Counted from the first letter of the stretch, positions 28,880 through 37,852 are shown. The stretch: DNA of 64,000 nucleotides from Defluviicoccus sp046348835 (GCA_046348835.1 JAXMDM010000002.1:558001-622000); one strand, 5' to 3'. Made by a program: numbers and translations. Notes: a model not told the origin generated them from the letters alone.

Positions 28880-29437
28880 CTAAGGCGCCTGCGCACCGAG
28901 GTTCGCCTCCAGTTCGGCGAGCCAGGCGCGCAGGCGGCGGCGGTTGACGCCCAGGTCCCAGTAGCCGGTTTCGGCGCGGCTGTAGGCGGCGAGGGTGGAA
29001 CTGGTCGGGGTGAGGGGGATCGCACGAAAGCTGATGCGATCGACGAAACGGAACACGGCGGAGCGCTGTTCCGCCTCCACCTGCAGACCGTCGGCGGACA
29101 CGGCGGTGACGCGCGTTCGCGGCTGGCGCTCGACGATTGTGGTCCAAGCCTGAGCCAGACGCACCGCCGGCACCCCGAAGACCGGCGCCGTCTCGTCCGG
29201 CGCCGCGGGCATATAGCCGGCGGGGGCCACCAGCCAACGGTTCGGACTGGCGGGTGGGGTGAGCCGAGCGAAGTCGGTGAAGGCTGGCGCTTCGGCGTCG
29301 GCGGCGCCGCCGGTCACGGCACCAATGCCGCCGGCGGCCAGCAGAGCCGCCGCCGCCATCGCACGGGCGCCCCGCCCGAGGGCGAGGCGCCGCGGTCGAC
29401 GGGGGGCAATGGCTCTACTTGTAGAAGCCGACCCCAC
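28880..29437 (-). CDS. DUF1499 domain protein
   Basis: 185 residues from a GTG at 29437; an in-frame ATG at 29359 is an alternative start. The N-terminus is arginine-rich and leads to a hydrophobic segment (AMAAAALLAAGGIGAV), probably a signal peptide or anchor. The rest is a DUF1499 domain, recognisable from RTRVTAVSADGLQVEAEQRS, FRFVDRISFRAIP, and the C-terminal YWDLGVNRRRLRAWLAEL. Function of the family is unknown. The longer start overlaps the end of the Cache gene by 23 bases, suggesting coupling. Confidence 0.75.
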   Translation of the reverse strand: MGSASTSRAIAPRRPRRLALGRGARAMAAAALLAAGGIGAVTGGAADAEAPAFTDFARLTPPASPNRWLVAPAGYMPAAPDETAPVFGVPAVRLAQAWTTIVERQPRTRVTAVSADGLQVEAEQRSAVFRFVDRISFRAIPLTPTSSTLAAYSRAETGYWDLGVNRRRLRAWLAELEANLGAQAP

Positions 29438-29861
29438 ACACCTGATCCCCGATCTTGGTAATGTAGGATTCCTTCGGCATCGGTGTGCTTTCGCCCGGCT
29501 TGGCGATCATGTAGCTCGCCTCGGCAAACTTGCCCTCCTGGGCGATCTTGTAGAACTCTTCGCCGTAGGCCTTACCGGCGGGGTCCTTGCGGTCCTTCAT
29601 GCTCTGGCCGACCAGGCTCGGGTTGGCGCCGTGGGCGGTGAAGTTGCCGTCCGGGCCGCCGCAAAACGGATAAAGGTCCTTCACGTTGAACTTACCGGCG
29701 TTGATCTCCGCCAGGGCCGTGGCCTTGTCCGCCTTTATGGCGGCAACGACCTTCTCCAGCACCGCCTTCGCTTCCGCTGCCGTTCCGGTCTCGGCCGCCA
29801 CCGCCGGCGCCACCGCCAGCACCAGGACGACGAGGGCCGCTGCCCACCGCGAGAGCTTCAT
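29415..29861 (-). CDS. Periplasmic single Cache domain protein
   Basis: 148-residue secreted protein. The ATG at 29861 has a GGAGG site and opens a clean signal peptide (MKLSRWAAALVVLVLAVAPAVA, cut after AVA). The mature part is one small Cache-type sensor domain: AAIKADKATALAEINAGKF, then DLYPFCGGPDGNFTAHG, and KESYITKIGDQVCGVGFYK at the end. Such stand-alone Cache domains probably bind small ligands; the same domain is found outside membranes in chemoreceptors. No receptor gene is adjacent. Two cysteines (in PFCGG and QVCGV) could form a disulfide. Confidence 0.85.
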   Translation of the reverse strand: MKLSRWAAALVVLVLAVAPAVAAETGTAAEAKAVLEKVVAAIKADKATALAEINAGKFNVKDLYPFCGGPDGNFTAHGANPSLVGQSMKDRKDPAGKAYGEEFYKIAQEGKFAEASYMIAKPGESTPMPKESYITKIGDQVCGVGFYK

Positions 29862-30026
29862 GTCCGTTCCTCCGTATCGTTTGTGATTAGATGGACTTGT
29901 GGAGACGTCGTGTAACGGCCGATCGTCCACCGGACAAGTCCTTACCCACGCCGAACGGGGGTGGGGGCCGGCGTGGCCGGTTCCGCATCGGACGCAGCGA
30001 GACGCGCGGGAGAAGGGGACAGGCGA

Positions 30027-30102
<76 letters not shown>

Positions 30103-30236
30103 ATCGCTGAAGGACCGACGCAAGTGGTCGGTCTGGCCACCGTCGGCCGCTTATAGCAAGGGGCGCGGCGCGCTGTCCAGCCGGCCCGGCGTGCATCCAT
30201 CCCGGTGGTCCGCTCCGCCGGCGGCCAGGGCGGCGG

Positions 30237-33044
30237 CTAGTGGGCCGCGCCCCAGTCGGGGCCGAAGCCGGTATCGACGACGAGGGGGACGGAGAGGTCG
30301 GCGACCGACTGCATCGTCCGTTGCACCACCTGGCGGGTGGCCTCGATCTCCGCCTCGGGCACCTCGAAGATCAGCTCGTCGTGCACCTGCAACAGCATGC
30401 CGGCGCCGAGCCCCGCCGCCTCCAGCGCCGCCGGCAGCCGGATCATCGCCCGCTTGATGATGTCGGCGGCGCCACCCTGGATCGGTGCGTTGATCGCCGC
30501 CCGCTCGGCGAAGGCGCGCGCCGCCGGGTTCTTGTCGGCGATGCCCCGGGTATGGCAGCGGCGGCCGAACAGCGTGGTGACGCAGCCCCGCGCCCGCGCC
30601 TCCTGCTTGGTCCGCTCCATGTAGTCGCGGATGCCGGGATAGCGGGCGAAGTAGGCGTCGATGTAGGTTCCCGCCTCGCCGCGGCTGATGCCCAGCTGGC
30701 GGGCCAGGCCGAAGGCGGAGATGCCGTAGATGATGCCGAAGTTGATCGCCTTCGCCTTGCGGCGGACGAACGGGTCCATGCCCTCCACCGGGACGCCGAA
30801 TACCTGGCTCGCGGTCATCGCGTGGATGTCCTGGCCGTCGCGGAAGGCGTCCTTGAGCGGGCCGATGTCGGCGACGTGGGCGACCAGGCGGAGCTCGATC
30901 TGGGAGTAGTCGGCGCTGAGCAGGACGTGGCCGGGCGGGGCAACGAAGGCGCGGCGGATCTTCCGTCCCTCCTCCGAGCGGATGGGGATGTTCTGCAGGT
31001 TGGGATCGGCCGATGACAGCCGTCCCGTCGAAGCGACCGCCTGCTGATAGCAGGTGTGGACGCGGCCGCTGATGGGGTCGATCTGGCCGAGGAGGGCGTC
31101 GGTGTAGGTGGTCTTCAGCTTGGTCAGCTGCCGCCAGTCGAGGACCTTCGCCGGCAGCGGATGGCCGTCCACCGCCAGCATCTCGAGGACGTCGGCGCCG
31201 GTGGCATAGGCGCCCGTCTTCCCTTTCTTGCCCACGCCGAGGCCCATCTTGTCGAACAGCACCTCGCCCAGCTGCTTCGGCGAGCCGATGTTGAAGACGG
31301 TGCCGGCGAGGTCGTGGATCTCGCCCTCGAGGACACGCAGGCGAACGGCGAAATCCTCGCTGAGCCGGTGCAGGGCGGCGCGGTCGACCAGCACCCCGCG
31401 ACGCTCCATCGCCGCCAGCACCGGCACCAGCGGCCGCTCCAGCGTCTCGTAGACGGTGACCAGGCGCTCGGCGAGGAGCTGCGGCCGCAGCACCGTGTGC
31501 ACCCCGAGGCAGACCTCGACCGCCTCGCCGGCGTAAGGCAGCGCCCGCTCGGGCGGCACCTGATGGAACCGCACCTGCGCCCGGCCGGTACCCACCACCG
31601 CCGCCTGGCTCATCGGACTGCGGCCGAGATGGAGCGAGGCCAGCTCGGCGAGGCCGTGGCCGTGCAGCCCGCCGGCCAGTACGTAGGACAGCAGCATGGT
31701 GTCGTCGAACGGGCCGAGGTCGATCCCGTGCCGGGCGAAGGCATGGGCGTCGACCTTGATGTCATGGCCGATCTTGAGGACGGACGCGTCCTCCAACAGC
31801 GGCTTCAGCAGGGCCAGCGCCCGGTCGGGATCGATCTGGCCGGACAGCCGCTGGCCGGCGGCATCGACGTGGGCGAGGGGAAGGTAGCAGGCGCTGGCCG
31901 GATCCATCGCCATGGCAATGCCGACGATCCCGGCCGCGACCGGATTGCCGGGAAGGGTCTCGGTTTTCAGCGCCAAGAGGCCGATGGCGCCGGCGCGAGC
32001 GACGAAGGCGGCCAGTTCCGCCTCATCGGTGATCAGCGCATAGGCGGCCGGCGGCAGCGCCGGTGTGATATCGAAGGAAAGCTGCGTCGGTGGCGCGGTC
32101 GGCAGGGCCACCGGGGGCGCCACGGCAGCGGCGGTATCGGCCAGGTCGAGGCGGGCGATCAGCGAGCGGAACGCTTGGGCCTGCAGGAACGCCTTCAGCG
32201 CCGCCCGGTCCGGCTCCCGCTTGGCCAGCGCCGACAGCGGCTCCGGCACCGCCACGTCGTCGGCCAGGGTGACCAGCCGCTTCGACAGCCGCGCCGCCTC
32301 GGCGTGGGCGATCAGCGCCTGCCGCCGTTTCGGCTGCGGGATCGAGGCGGCGCCGGCGAGGAGCGATTCCAGGTCGCCGAACTGGCGGATGAGCTGGGCC
32401 GCGGTCTTGACGCCGATTCCGGGGACGCCCGGCACGTTGTCGGTGGGATCGCCGGCCAGCGCCTGCACGTCGATCACCCGGTCGGGACCGACGCCGAACT
32501 TCTCCTCCACCTCCGCGGCGCCGATGGGCCGGTTGTTGACCGGGTCCCACATGGCGACGCCCTCGCCCACCAGTTGCATCAGGTCCTTGTCGGAGGAGAC
32601 GACGGTGACCTCGGCGCCGGCCTCGCGGGCGAGCCGGGCGTAGGTGGCGATCAGGTCGTCCGCCTCGTAGCCCTCGGATTCGATGCAGGCGACGTTGAAG
32701 GCGCGCACCGCGTCGCGGACCAGCGGGAACTGCGGCACCAGCGCGTCCGGCGGTTCCTGCCGGTTGGCCTTGTAGGCGGGATAGAGGGCGTCGCGGAAGG
32801 TGTGGCGGGCGGCATCGAAGACGACGGCGATGTGGTCGGCGTCCGTCTCCTTCAACAGCTTGATCAGCATGGTGGTGAAGCCGAAGACGGCGTTCACCGG
32901 CGTCCCGTCCGGCCGGGTCATCGGCGGCAGCTTGTGGTAGGCGCGGAAGATGAAGCCGGAGCCGTCCACCAGGTAGACGTGCCGCGGCGGCGGGCTGATA
33001 CGGGCGCCGCTTGCCTCGGCGACGGCGGCTTCGGTCCCGGTCAG
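30237..33044 (-). CDS. polA: DNA polymerase I, proofreading site degenerate
   Basis: Fills gaps and removes RNA primers in replication and repair. The 5' nuclease domain (HVYLVDGSGFIFRAYH, ESEGYEADDLIAT, SSDKDLMQLV, DPTDNVPGVPGIGVKTA) and polymerase domain (SADYSQIELRLVAH, KAINFGIIYGIS, QVHDELIFE) are intact. In the 3'-5' exonuclease domain the first motif reads LALKTETLPG, so the aspartate of DTET is lysine, and the third reads YAGEAVEV, where the usual aspartate is alanine; only GHDIKVD keeps its acid. Proofreading is probably lost. The GTG at 32969 would cut the first beta strand (HVYLV); no ATG, GTG or TTG lies upstream. A CTG at 33044, overlapping the preceding stop as CTGA with GGGGA upstream, gives 935 residues. 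Confidence 0.93.
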   Translation of the reverse strand: MTGTEAAVAEASGARISPPPRHVYLVDGSGFIFRAYHKLPPMTRPDGTPVNAVFGFTTMLIKLLKETDADHIAVVFDAARHTFRDALYPAYKANRQEPPDALVPQFPLVRDAVRAFNVACIESEGYEADDLIATYARLAREAGAEVTVVSSDKDLMQLVGEGVAMWDPVNNRPIGAAEVEEKFGVGPDRVIDVQALAGDPTDNVPGVPGIGVKTAAQLIRQFGDLESLLAGAASIPQPKRRQALIAHAEAARLSKRLVTLADDVAVPEPLSALAKREPDRAALKAFLQAQAFRSLIARLDLADTAAAVAPPVALPTAPPTQLSFDITPALPPAAYALITDEAELAAFVARAGAIGLLALKTETLPGNPVAAGIVGIAMAMDPASACYLPLAHVDAAGQRLSGQIDPDRALALLKPLLEDASVLKIGHDIKVDAHAFARHGIDLGPFDDTMLLSYVLAGGLHGHGLAELASLHLGRSPMSQAAVVGTGRAQVRFHQVPPERALPYAGEAVEVCLGVHTVLRPQLLAERLVTVYETLERPLVPVLAAMERRGVLVDRAALHRLSEDFAVRLRVLEGEIHDLAGTVFNIGSPKQLGEVLFDKMGLGVGKKGKTGAYATGADVLEMLAVDGHPLPAKVLDWRQLTKLKTTYTDALLGQIDPISGRVHTCYQQAVASTGRLSSADPNLQNIPIRSEEGRKIRRAFVAPPGHVLLSADYSQIELRLVAHVADIGPLKDAFRDGQDIHAMTASQVFGVPVEGMDPFVRRKAKAINFGIIYGISAFGLARQLGISRGEAGTYIDAYFARYPGIRDYMERTKQEARARGCVTTLFGRRCHTRGIADKNPAARAFAERAAINAPIQGGAADIIKRAMIRLPAALEAAGLGAGMLLQVHDELIFEVPEAEIEATRQVVQRTMQSVADLSVPLVVDTGFGPDWGAAH

Positions 33045-33268
33045 TGGTCGTCCCCGGCACCGTCGGCGCCGGTGTGGACGAAATGCCGCGAGCAGTAGGG
33101 GCAGACGATGTCGCCGGGGGCGCCAATCTTCAGGTAGACGAGCGGATGACCGAGCGGCCCGCCGCCACCGTCACAGCCGACCACGCGGCTGTCGACGAAG
33201 ATCGTCTCGTCATAATCGCCGGCGGCAGCGGGGGCTTCCGGCGTGGTCGTCGTCGCTAGGTCCTGCAT
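33041..33268 (-). CDS. Zinc-finger (CHCC-type) protein
   Basis: 75-residue protein, ATG at 33268. The C-terminal half is a zf-CHCC domain: VVGCDGGGGPLGHPLVYLKIG followed by DIVCPYCSRHFVH, giving the Cys, His, Cys, Cys set related to mitochondrial NDUFS6 (complex I 13-kDa subunit). The N-terminal half is Ala/Pro/Thr-rich and likely unstructured. In alphaproteobacteria this small gene is often found away from nuo. It overlaps the proposed polA start by four bases. Confidence 0.85.
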   Translation of the reverse strand: MQDLATTTTPEAPAAAGDYDETIFVDSRVVGCDGGGGPLGHPLVYLKIGAPGDIVCPYCSRHFVHTGADGAGDDH

Positions 33269-33344
33269 GATCGTCCGCGGTTTTTCCGGGAACGCCGGGA
33301 CGGCACGCCCGGCCGCCCCGATGATACCCATCCCCACGCCCCGG

Positions 33345-35219
33345 TCAATCGCCGCCGCGGAGAACGTCTTCGGCGCGACGGAGCGCCTCCTGCACCACAT
33401 CGTCCTCGGGATAGGCTTGGGCAAGTTCGCGTAGCTCAAAGAGGTCGTCGCGTCGGCGGAGATCGTTCTCGTCGCTGGCATCGGTGAGCGTATTGAAGAG
33501 GCCCTTGGCGAGCTGTTTGCGGACGGCGTCGTCGTCGGGATAGGCTTGGGCGAGCCGGCGCAGGTCGTCGAGGAGGTCGTCGCGTCGGCCGAGGTCGTTC
33601 TCGTCCTTGGCATAATAGAGCGTGTTGAGGAGGCCCATGGCGAGTTTTTCGCGGACGGCGTCGTCGTCGGGATAGGCTTGGGCGAGCCGGCGCAGTTCGT
33701 TGAGGAGGTCGTCCCGTCGGTCGAGGTCGCTCTCGTCCTTGGCATGATTGAGCGTGTTGAAGAGGCCCATGGCCACGAGCGGTGCGGCGGAGGCCGCTGC
33801 AGTCTTTCCTTGAAGTCGCTCGGGATCGATCCTGTCCTCGAACAGAGTCGCCGCCGCCGCGGTCAGGCAGAGCGACTCTTGCGCCACCCCCACCTGTTCG
33901 GCAGTTGTGTTGAGACCGCGCAATCCTGCCGCCGGCCAAGAGATGTCCGGCGCGATGTGGCGGATGCGACCGGCGAGGGAAAGGATCAATGCCTCGGCCT
34001 CGTGGCGCATCAGGATCCTTCGGTTTGCGATCAGCCAGGCGCGCGCGGCGTCGGCGCGCTTGGCGTGGCCGAAGCTTGGCGGATCGACCTGTTCCAGGAC
34101 GCCGTCGGCGAAGAGATCGTCGCAGAGTTGTTCGTTCAGCGTGCCAAGGACGTCGGGTTTGAGCGCGCGCCAGGCATCGGCATCGGCGACGATCGGCAAC
34201 AGCGCCAGACGCGCCGCCAAGCGCCGTAGATCGTCGCCGAGCTTCGGCAGGATCTCCGCGAACTCGCGGTAGCGAAACGAGTGGGCGTCATCGGCGACCC
34301 GGCGCAGATCACCCAACGAGGACATGCTCGTTCGGTTCTCCTTGTCGGTCCAGCGGCCGATAACGTTGGGGAAACCGTCGATCAGGCCGATCAGGTCGTC
34401 ATCTTTCGCCGTCGAGGCGATGGCCACGCGCGTCCGGACGGAACGAAGCATGAGGTACTTCTGCGATCCCTCCAGGCGCATCGATCCCAGCCGGTAGATC
34501 CGGGCGGCGGGGAAGCCGCCCTCGAATCTCTTGACGATGCCGTAGGCCGGTTCGACCGGGCGCATGGCCATGAACACATGACCGGCCGGCCAGTCCTCGC
34601 CGTGGCGCAGGAACGCCTCGAGGATGTGTCCTTCAAGCCGGGGATCGCTTGACTTCTCCCATTGATCGAGAAACAGGGCGATCCGTCGGCCGCTGATCTG
34701 CGCCACCGCCTTGATCAGGTCGCGGGCGTCTTCGTATTGAAGTCGCGGCAATTGAACGCCGCCGCCGGTCAACGTCTTGTTGGCCGCGAATAGCCCATCG
34801 ATAGCCTCTTCGAAGATCGCGCCGACGGGACCAAGGTCTTCCGCGGCCTTTCCAAGGATGCGGGTGATGGCGGCGGCGACGTTGCCGAACAAACTCCCCT
34901 TCTGCTGCTCCCAGACCATCTTCGCCTGCTGCCGCATGGAGGCATCGGCCAGCCAGCGCGTGTAGAGATCCTTGATCGCCCGCAGCAGCAGATCGGGTGT
35001 CTGGCCGAACTGTTCGTAGAAACCGACGAGGTACGGGGGATCGAGATCGACGGAGAGAAAGCGGGCGACCTCGTTGAGGAGCCAGCTCTTGCCCATCTGC
35101 GGTTCGGCGACGACGGCGGTGAGGCCTTGGTGTTGGGCGCGGGCGATCAGCGCGGCGACGTCGTCGGCGCGGCCGAAGAGCTCTTGCCGATGATCCTCGA
35201 AAGGCTTGGCTTCCCCCAC
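33345..35219 (-). CDS. STAND-like NTPase with C-terminal 44-residue tandem repeats
   Basis: 624 residues from the GTG at 35219, chosen for the GGGGGAG site just upstream; an in-frame TTG at 35264 is possible. The N-terminus holds a P-loop, VVAEPQMGKSWLL (Lys44, Ser45), and a Walker B-like strand RIALFLDQWEKS (Asp185), the DQ(W/F)E form seen in STAND ATPases. Helical and winged-helix-like middle regions follow. The last ~130 residues are three repeats of 44 residues (consensus GLFNTL..AKDE.DL.RR, DDLL.ELRRLAQAYPDDDAV), TPR-like. No separate effector domain is visible. STAND proteins act as switches in signalling or defence; the ligand and output here are unknown. It sits alone between housekeeping genes. 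Confidence 0.75.
   Translation of the reverse strand: MGEAKPFEDHRQELFGRADDVAALIARAQHQGLTAVVAEPQMGKSWLLNEVARFLSVDLDPPYLVGFYEQFGQTPDLLLRAIKDLYTRWLADASMRQQAKMVWEQQKGSLFGNVAAAITRILGKAAEDLGPVGAIFEEAIDGLFAANKTLTGGGVQLPRLQYEDARDLIKAVAQISGRRIALFLDQWEKSSDPRLEGHILEAFLRHGEDWPAGHVFMAMRPVEPAYGIVKRFEGGFPAARIYRLGSMRLEGSQKYLMLRSVRTRVAIASTAKDDDLIGLIDGFPNVIGRWTDKENRTSMSSLGDLRRVADDAHSFRYREFAEILPKLGDDLRRLAARLALLPIVADADAWRALKPDVLGTLNEQLCDDLFADGVLEQVDPPSFGHAKRADAARAWLIANRRILMRHEAEALILSLAGRIRHIAPDISWPAAGLRGLNTTAEQVGVAQESLCLTAAAATLFEDRIDPERLQGKTAAASAAPLVAMGLFNTLNHAKDESDLDRRDDLLNELRRLAQAYPDDDAVREKLAMGLLNTLYYAKDENDLGRRDDLLDDLRRLAQAYPDDDAVRKQLAKGLFNTLTDASDENDLRRRDDLFELRELAQAYPEDDVVQEALRRAEDVLRGGD
33378..33770. repeat. 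Three-copy 132-bp in-gene tandem repeat
   Basis: Units at 33639-33770, 33507-33638 (132 bases each) and 33378-33506 (129 bases). The first two are nearly identical at the DNA level, including the shared GTCGTCGGGATAGGCTTGGG core; the third has diverged and lost one codon. It encodes the helical repeats of the STAND-like protein. Confidence 0.92.
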
Positions 35220-35285
35220 CTGGCTCCCCCCGGGCGCCCCACGCGTTTGCCGCGCTTCGCCCAATCCCCTTAAATGGCCTCCATC

Positions 35286-35768
35286 CTAGCCCGGCCGTCC
35301 CCAGAGGCGGAAGGGGTGGCGGGCGAGGTTGGCGTTGAGGTAGCGGGGGTCGAGGGTGACCTCGCGGCCGGCCCAGGGCGGCGCCTCGAAGGGCTGGTCG
35401 GCGCGGTCCAGCTCCAACTCGGCCAGGACCAGGCCGGCGTTGTCGCCCTCGAACACGTCGACGACCCATTCCAGGCCGCCGTACTCCAACGTGTGGCGGA
35501 CCTTCTCGATCAGCGGCCGATGGCACAGCGCGGCCAGCATCTCCTCGGCGTCGGCGACGGGGATCGGGTACTCGTATTCCAGCCGGCTGATGTCGAGCTT
35601 GCCGCCCTTGATGGTGATGAAGGCGGCGGCGTCGCAGATGCGGATGCGGACGCCGGCGGTATCGCCGTTGCCGTGGCAGAGGTAGCCCTGACGGATGCGG
35701 TGGGCGATGGCGCCCTCCCGCCAGCTTTCGCCTTCCACCAGGAACTTGCGTTCGGTCTCGACCGCCAT
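35286..35768 (-). CDS. CYTH domain protein (triphosphate tunnel metalloenzyme)
   Basis: 160-residue CYTH protein. The signature ExExK motif is at the N-terminus (ETERKFLVEG); alternating charged strands follow (GVRIRICDAAAFITIKGG, SRLEYEYPIP, VDVFEGDNAGLVLAELELD), building the eight-stranded tunnel. Stand-alone bacterial CYTH proteins are usually inorganic triphosphatases acting on tripolyphosphate, less often adenylate cyclases. ATG start. It lies 25 bases downstream of dnaX on the same strand and may be co-transcribed. Confidence 0.93.
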   Translation of the reverse strand: MAVETERKFLVEGESWREGAIAHRIRQGYLCHGNGDTAGVRIRICDAAAFITIKGGKLDISRLEYEYPIPVADAEEMLAALCHRPLIEKVRHTLEYGGLEWVVDVFEGDNAGLVLAELELDRADQPFEAPPWAGREVTLDPRYLNANLARHPFRLWGRPG

Positions 35769-35793
35769 GGCAACCCCCCGCAGCCGTTCATCT

Positions 35794-37716
35794 TTAGTCG
35801 TCGGTCACCGCATCACCCGGGTTGAACGACGCGTCCTCTCCCGCCCCATCGTCCATGCCAGCGTCGTCACCGGCCGGCGCATCCATGGGCTCGAGCCGGC
35901 GGATGTCCTCGAGGGTGGCGCCGGGAAACGCCTCGATGATGGCCGCGATCAGGGGCGTCGCCGCCACCCGTTCGCGCAGGGCCGCCGCTTCCTGCCGCCG
36001 TTGCACCAGCACCGACGGCGCGCCGGCCTCGGTCGACAGGGTCACCGGCCACGGCCGCCCGGTGCGCGCCGAAAGAAAGCGGCTCAGTTGCTGCGGCAGA
36101 TCCGTCGGCGCATCCGGTTCCAGGGCGATCTCCATCCGGCCGACCTCGAACCGGACGAGGCGGACGCTGCCCACCAGATGGCCGTGCAGCAGCATCTCCC
36201 GCTCCGCCTCGGCGAGCGCGATCACCTGGGCGAAGCTGGTGGGCAGCGGCGTCGGCTTTACCGTCGCCTGGGGCGTGGGCGTTAACTGGGGCGTCGGCGG
36301 CTGGGCCGGTTTTGCCGCCGCCGTTCCCTGGGCCATGGAGACGGGGAGGGCGGTCGCCGTCGCCATCGGCGCCCGCAGCGGAACCGGGCCTCGCACCGAG
36401 GATCCCGGCGACCCGGCCATCGACCCGGCCATCGACCCTGCCACCGATCCCGACATCGACCCGGACCCGGGCGGCGGTCCTGCCGAGTCCGCGGATCCCC
36501 GCGGCGCGGCGCCGGTCGCCGCCGGGCCGGTACCGGCCGCCAGGGCTTCCGCCGGGGTCGGCAGCGTCGCGGTGTAGGCGAGGCGGATCAGCACCATGTC
36601 GGCGGCCTTGATGGGAAACGGCGCCGCCCGCGTCTCCGCCAGGCCCTTCAGCAGCATCTGCCAGGCGCGGGCCAGCTGCGGGACGCTGAGCCGGCCGGCC
36701 AGGTCGGGGCCGCGCACCCGCTCCGCCTCGGCGATGCCGGGCAGGCGGGCGATCTCCGGGCTGATCTTGGCCCGGGTCAGCCAGTGGGTCAGTTCGAGGA
36801 CGTCTTCCAGCACCGCCGCCGGATCGGCGCCCGCCTCGTACTGGCCGCGCAGCAGCGCCACCGCCGCCGCCGCGTCGCCGCGCATCGCCGCTTCGAACAG
36901 GTCGAAGGAGGCGGTGCGGTCGGCCAGGCCCAGCATGTCGCGCACCGCCGCCTCGCCGATGTCGGCACCGGCATGGGCGATGGCCTGGTCGAGGAGCGAC
37001 AGGGCGTCGCGGACGCTGCCGTCGGCGGCGCGGGCGATCAGTTGCAGGGCCTCCGCCGCGGCGACCGCCCCCTCGGCGGCGGCGACCCGGCCGAGGTGGG
37101 CGACAAGCGTCGCCTGGTCGACGCGGCGCAGGTCGAATCGCTGGCAGCGCGACAGCACCGTCACCGGTACCTTGCGGATCTCGGTGGTGGCGAAGATGAA
37201 CTTGACGTGCTCGGGCGGCTCTTCCAGCGTTTTCAGCAGGGCGTTGAACGCCTGCGTCGACAGCATGTGCACTTCGTCGATGATGTAGACCTTGAACCGG
37301 GCCGAGGCCGGGCGGTAGCGCACCCCGTCGAGGAGCTCGCGCATGGCGTCGACCCCGGTGCGGCTGGCGGCATCGATCTCGATGACGTCGAGGTGGCGGT
37401 CCTGGGCGATGGCGACGCACGGCTCGCAGGCGCCGCAGGGGCGCAAGGTGATGCCCCCCCGGCCGTCCGCGCCGATGCAGTTGAGGGCGCGGGCGATGAT
37501 GCGCGCGGTCGTCGTCTTGCCGATGCCGCGGACGCCGGCGAGCATGTAGGCATGGGCGATGCGCCGGGCCTCGAAGGCGTTGGTCAGGGTGCGGACGAGA
37601 ACGTCCTGGCCGATCAGGTCCTCGAAGGTGGAGGGCCGGTACTTGCGGGCGAGCACCCGGTAAGGCGACGCGGCATGCTCGGCGGCGGGGGGCGCGGGTA
37701 GGGTGTCGCCTGTCAA
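35794..37716 (-). CDS. dnaX: DNA polymerase III subunit gamma/tau
   Basis: Clamp-loader ATPase of the replisome. 640 residues. N-terminal domain: YRPSTFEDLIGQ, Walker A GVRGIGKT (61-68), zinc-binding cysteines 80, 94, 97 and 100, Walker B YIIDEVHMLS, sensor SRC arginine motif in VLSRCQRFDLRRV. The collar domain follows, then a long Pro/Ala/Gly/Ser linker with short repeats (GSMAGSMAGS), and a tau-type C-terminal domain that would bind the polymerase alpha subunit. The SRP RNA gene lies just upstream on the same strand, as usual in alphaproteobacteria. ybaB-recR is not adjacent. Confidence 0.97.
   Translation of the reverse strand: MTGDTLPAPPAAEHAASPYRVLARKYRPSTFEDLIGQDVLVRTLTNAFEARRIAHAYMLAGVRGIGKTTTARIIARALNCIGADGRGGITLRPCGACEPCVAIAQDRHLDVIEIDAASRTGVDAMRELLDGVRYRPASARFKVYIIDEVHMLSTQAFNALLKTLEEPPEHVKFIFATTEIRKVPVTVLSRCQRFDLRRVDQATLVAHLGRVAAAEGAVAAAEALQLIARAADGSVRDALSLLDQAIAHAGADIGEAAVRDMLGLADRTASFDLFEAAMRGDAAAAVALLRGQYEAGADPAAVLEDVLELTHWLTRAKISPEIARLPGIAEAERVRGPDLAGRLSVPQLARAWQMLLKGLAETRAAPFPIKAADMVLIRLAYTATLPTPAEALAAGTGPAATGAAPRGSADSAGPPPGSGSMSGSVAGSMAGSMAGSPGSSVRGPVPLRAPMATATALPVSMAQGTAAAKPAQPPTPQLTPTPQATVKPTPLPTSFAQVIALAEAEREMLLHGHLVGSVRLVRFEVGRMEIALEPDAPTDLPQQLSRFLSARTGRPWPVTLSTEAGAPSVLVQRRQEAAALRERVAATPLIAAIIEAFPGATLEDIRRLEPMDAPAGDDAGMDDGAGEDASFNPGDAVTDD
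36410..36469. repeat. 12-bp minisatellite in the dnaX linker
   Basis: About five head-to-tail units of GACCCGGCCATC and variants; the first two are identical, later ones carry a few changes. Frame is kept, giving a Gly-Ser-Met-Ala type repeat in the DnaX linker, where length changes would be tolerated. Confidence 0.85.
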
Positions 37717-37755
37717 ATCGCGTCGATCCGTTGCAGCGGAAAGGGCCGCAGAAGT

Positions 37756-37852
37756 GGGAGACTGAGCGAGCGACCCGGACCGAAGCTCGTTACGGCTGCT
37801 TCCTTCCGGACCTGACCGGGTTGGCGAGGGGTCCGTCCGCCGTCAGCCTCCC
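37756..37852 (-). ncRNA. ffs: Signal recognition particle RNA, small (4.5S) type
   Basis: On the minus strand the 97-nt RNA begins GGGAGGCTGA and ends TCAGTCTCCC, which pair as the closing stem. The apical conserved part GGTCAGGTCCGGAAGGAAGC, followed by AGCCG, is the Ffh-binding domain with its GGAA tetraloop. It lies between nudC (divergent) and dnaX. Confidence 0.96.

Noticed and set aside
31056..33098. 680-codon plus-strand frame opposite polA
   Set aside because: Antisense artefact of high GC; translation is low-complexity and polA is clear on the other strand.
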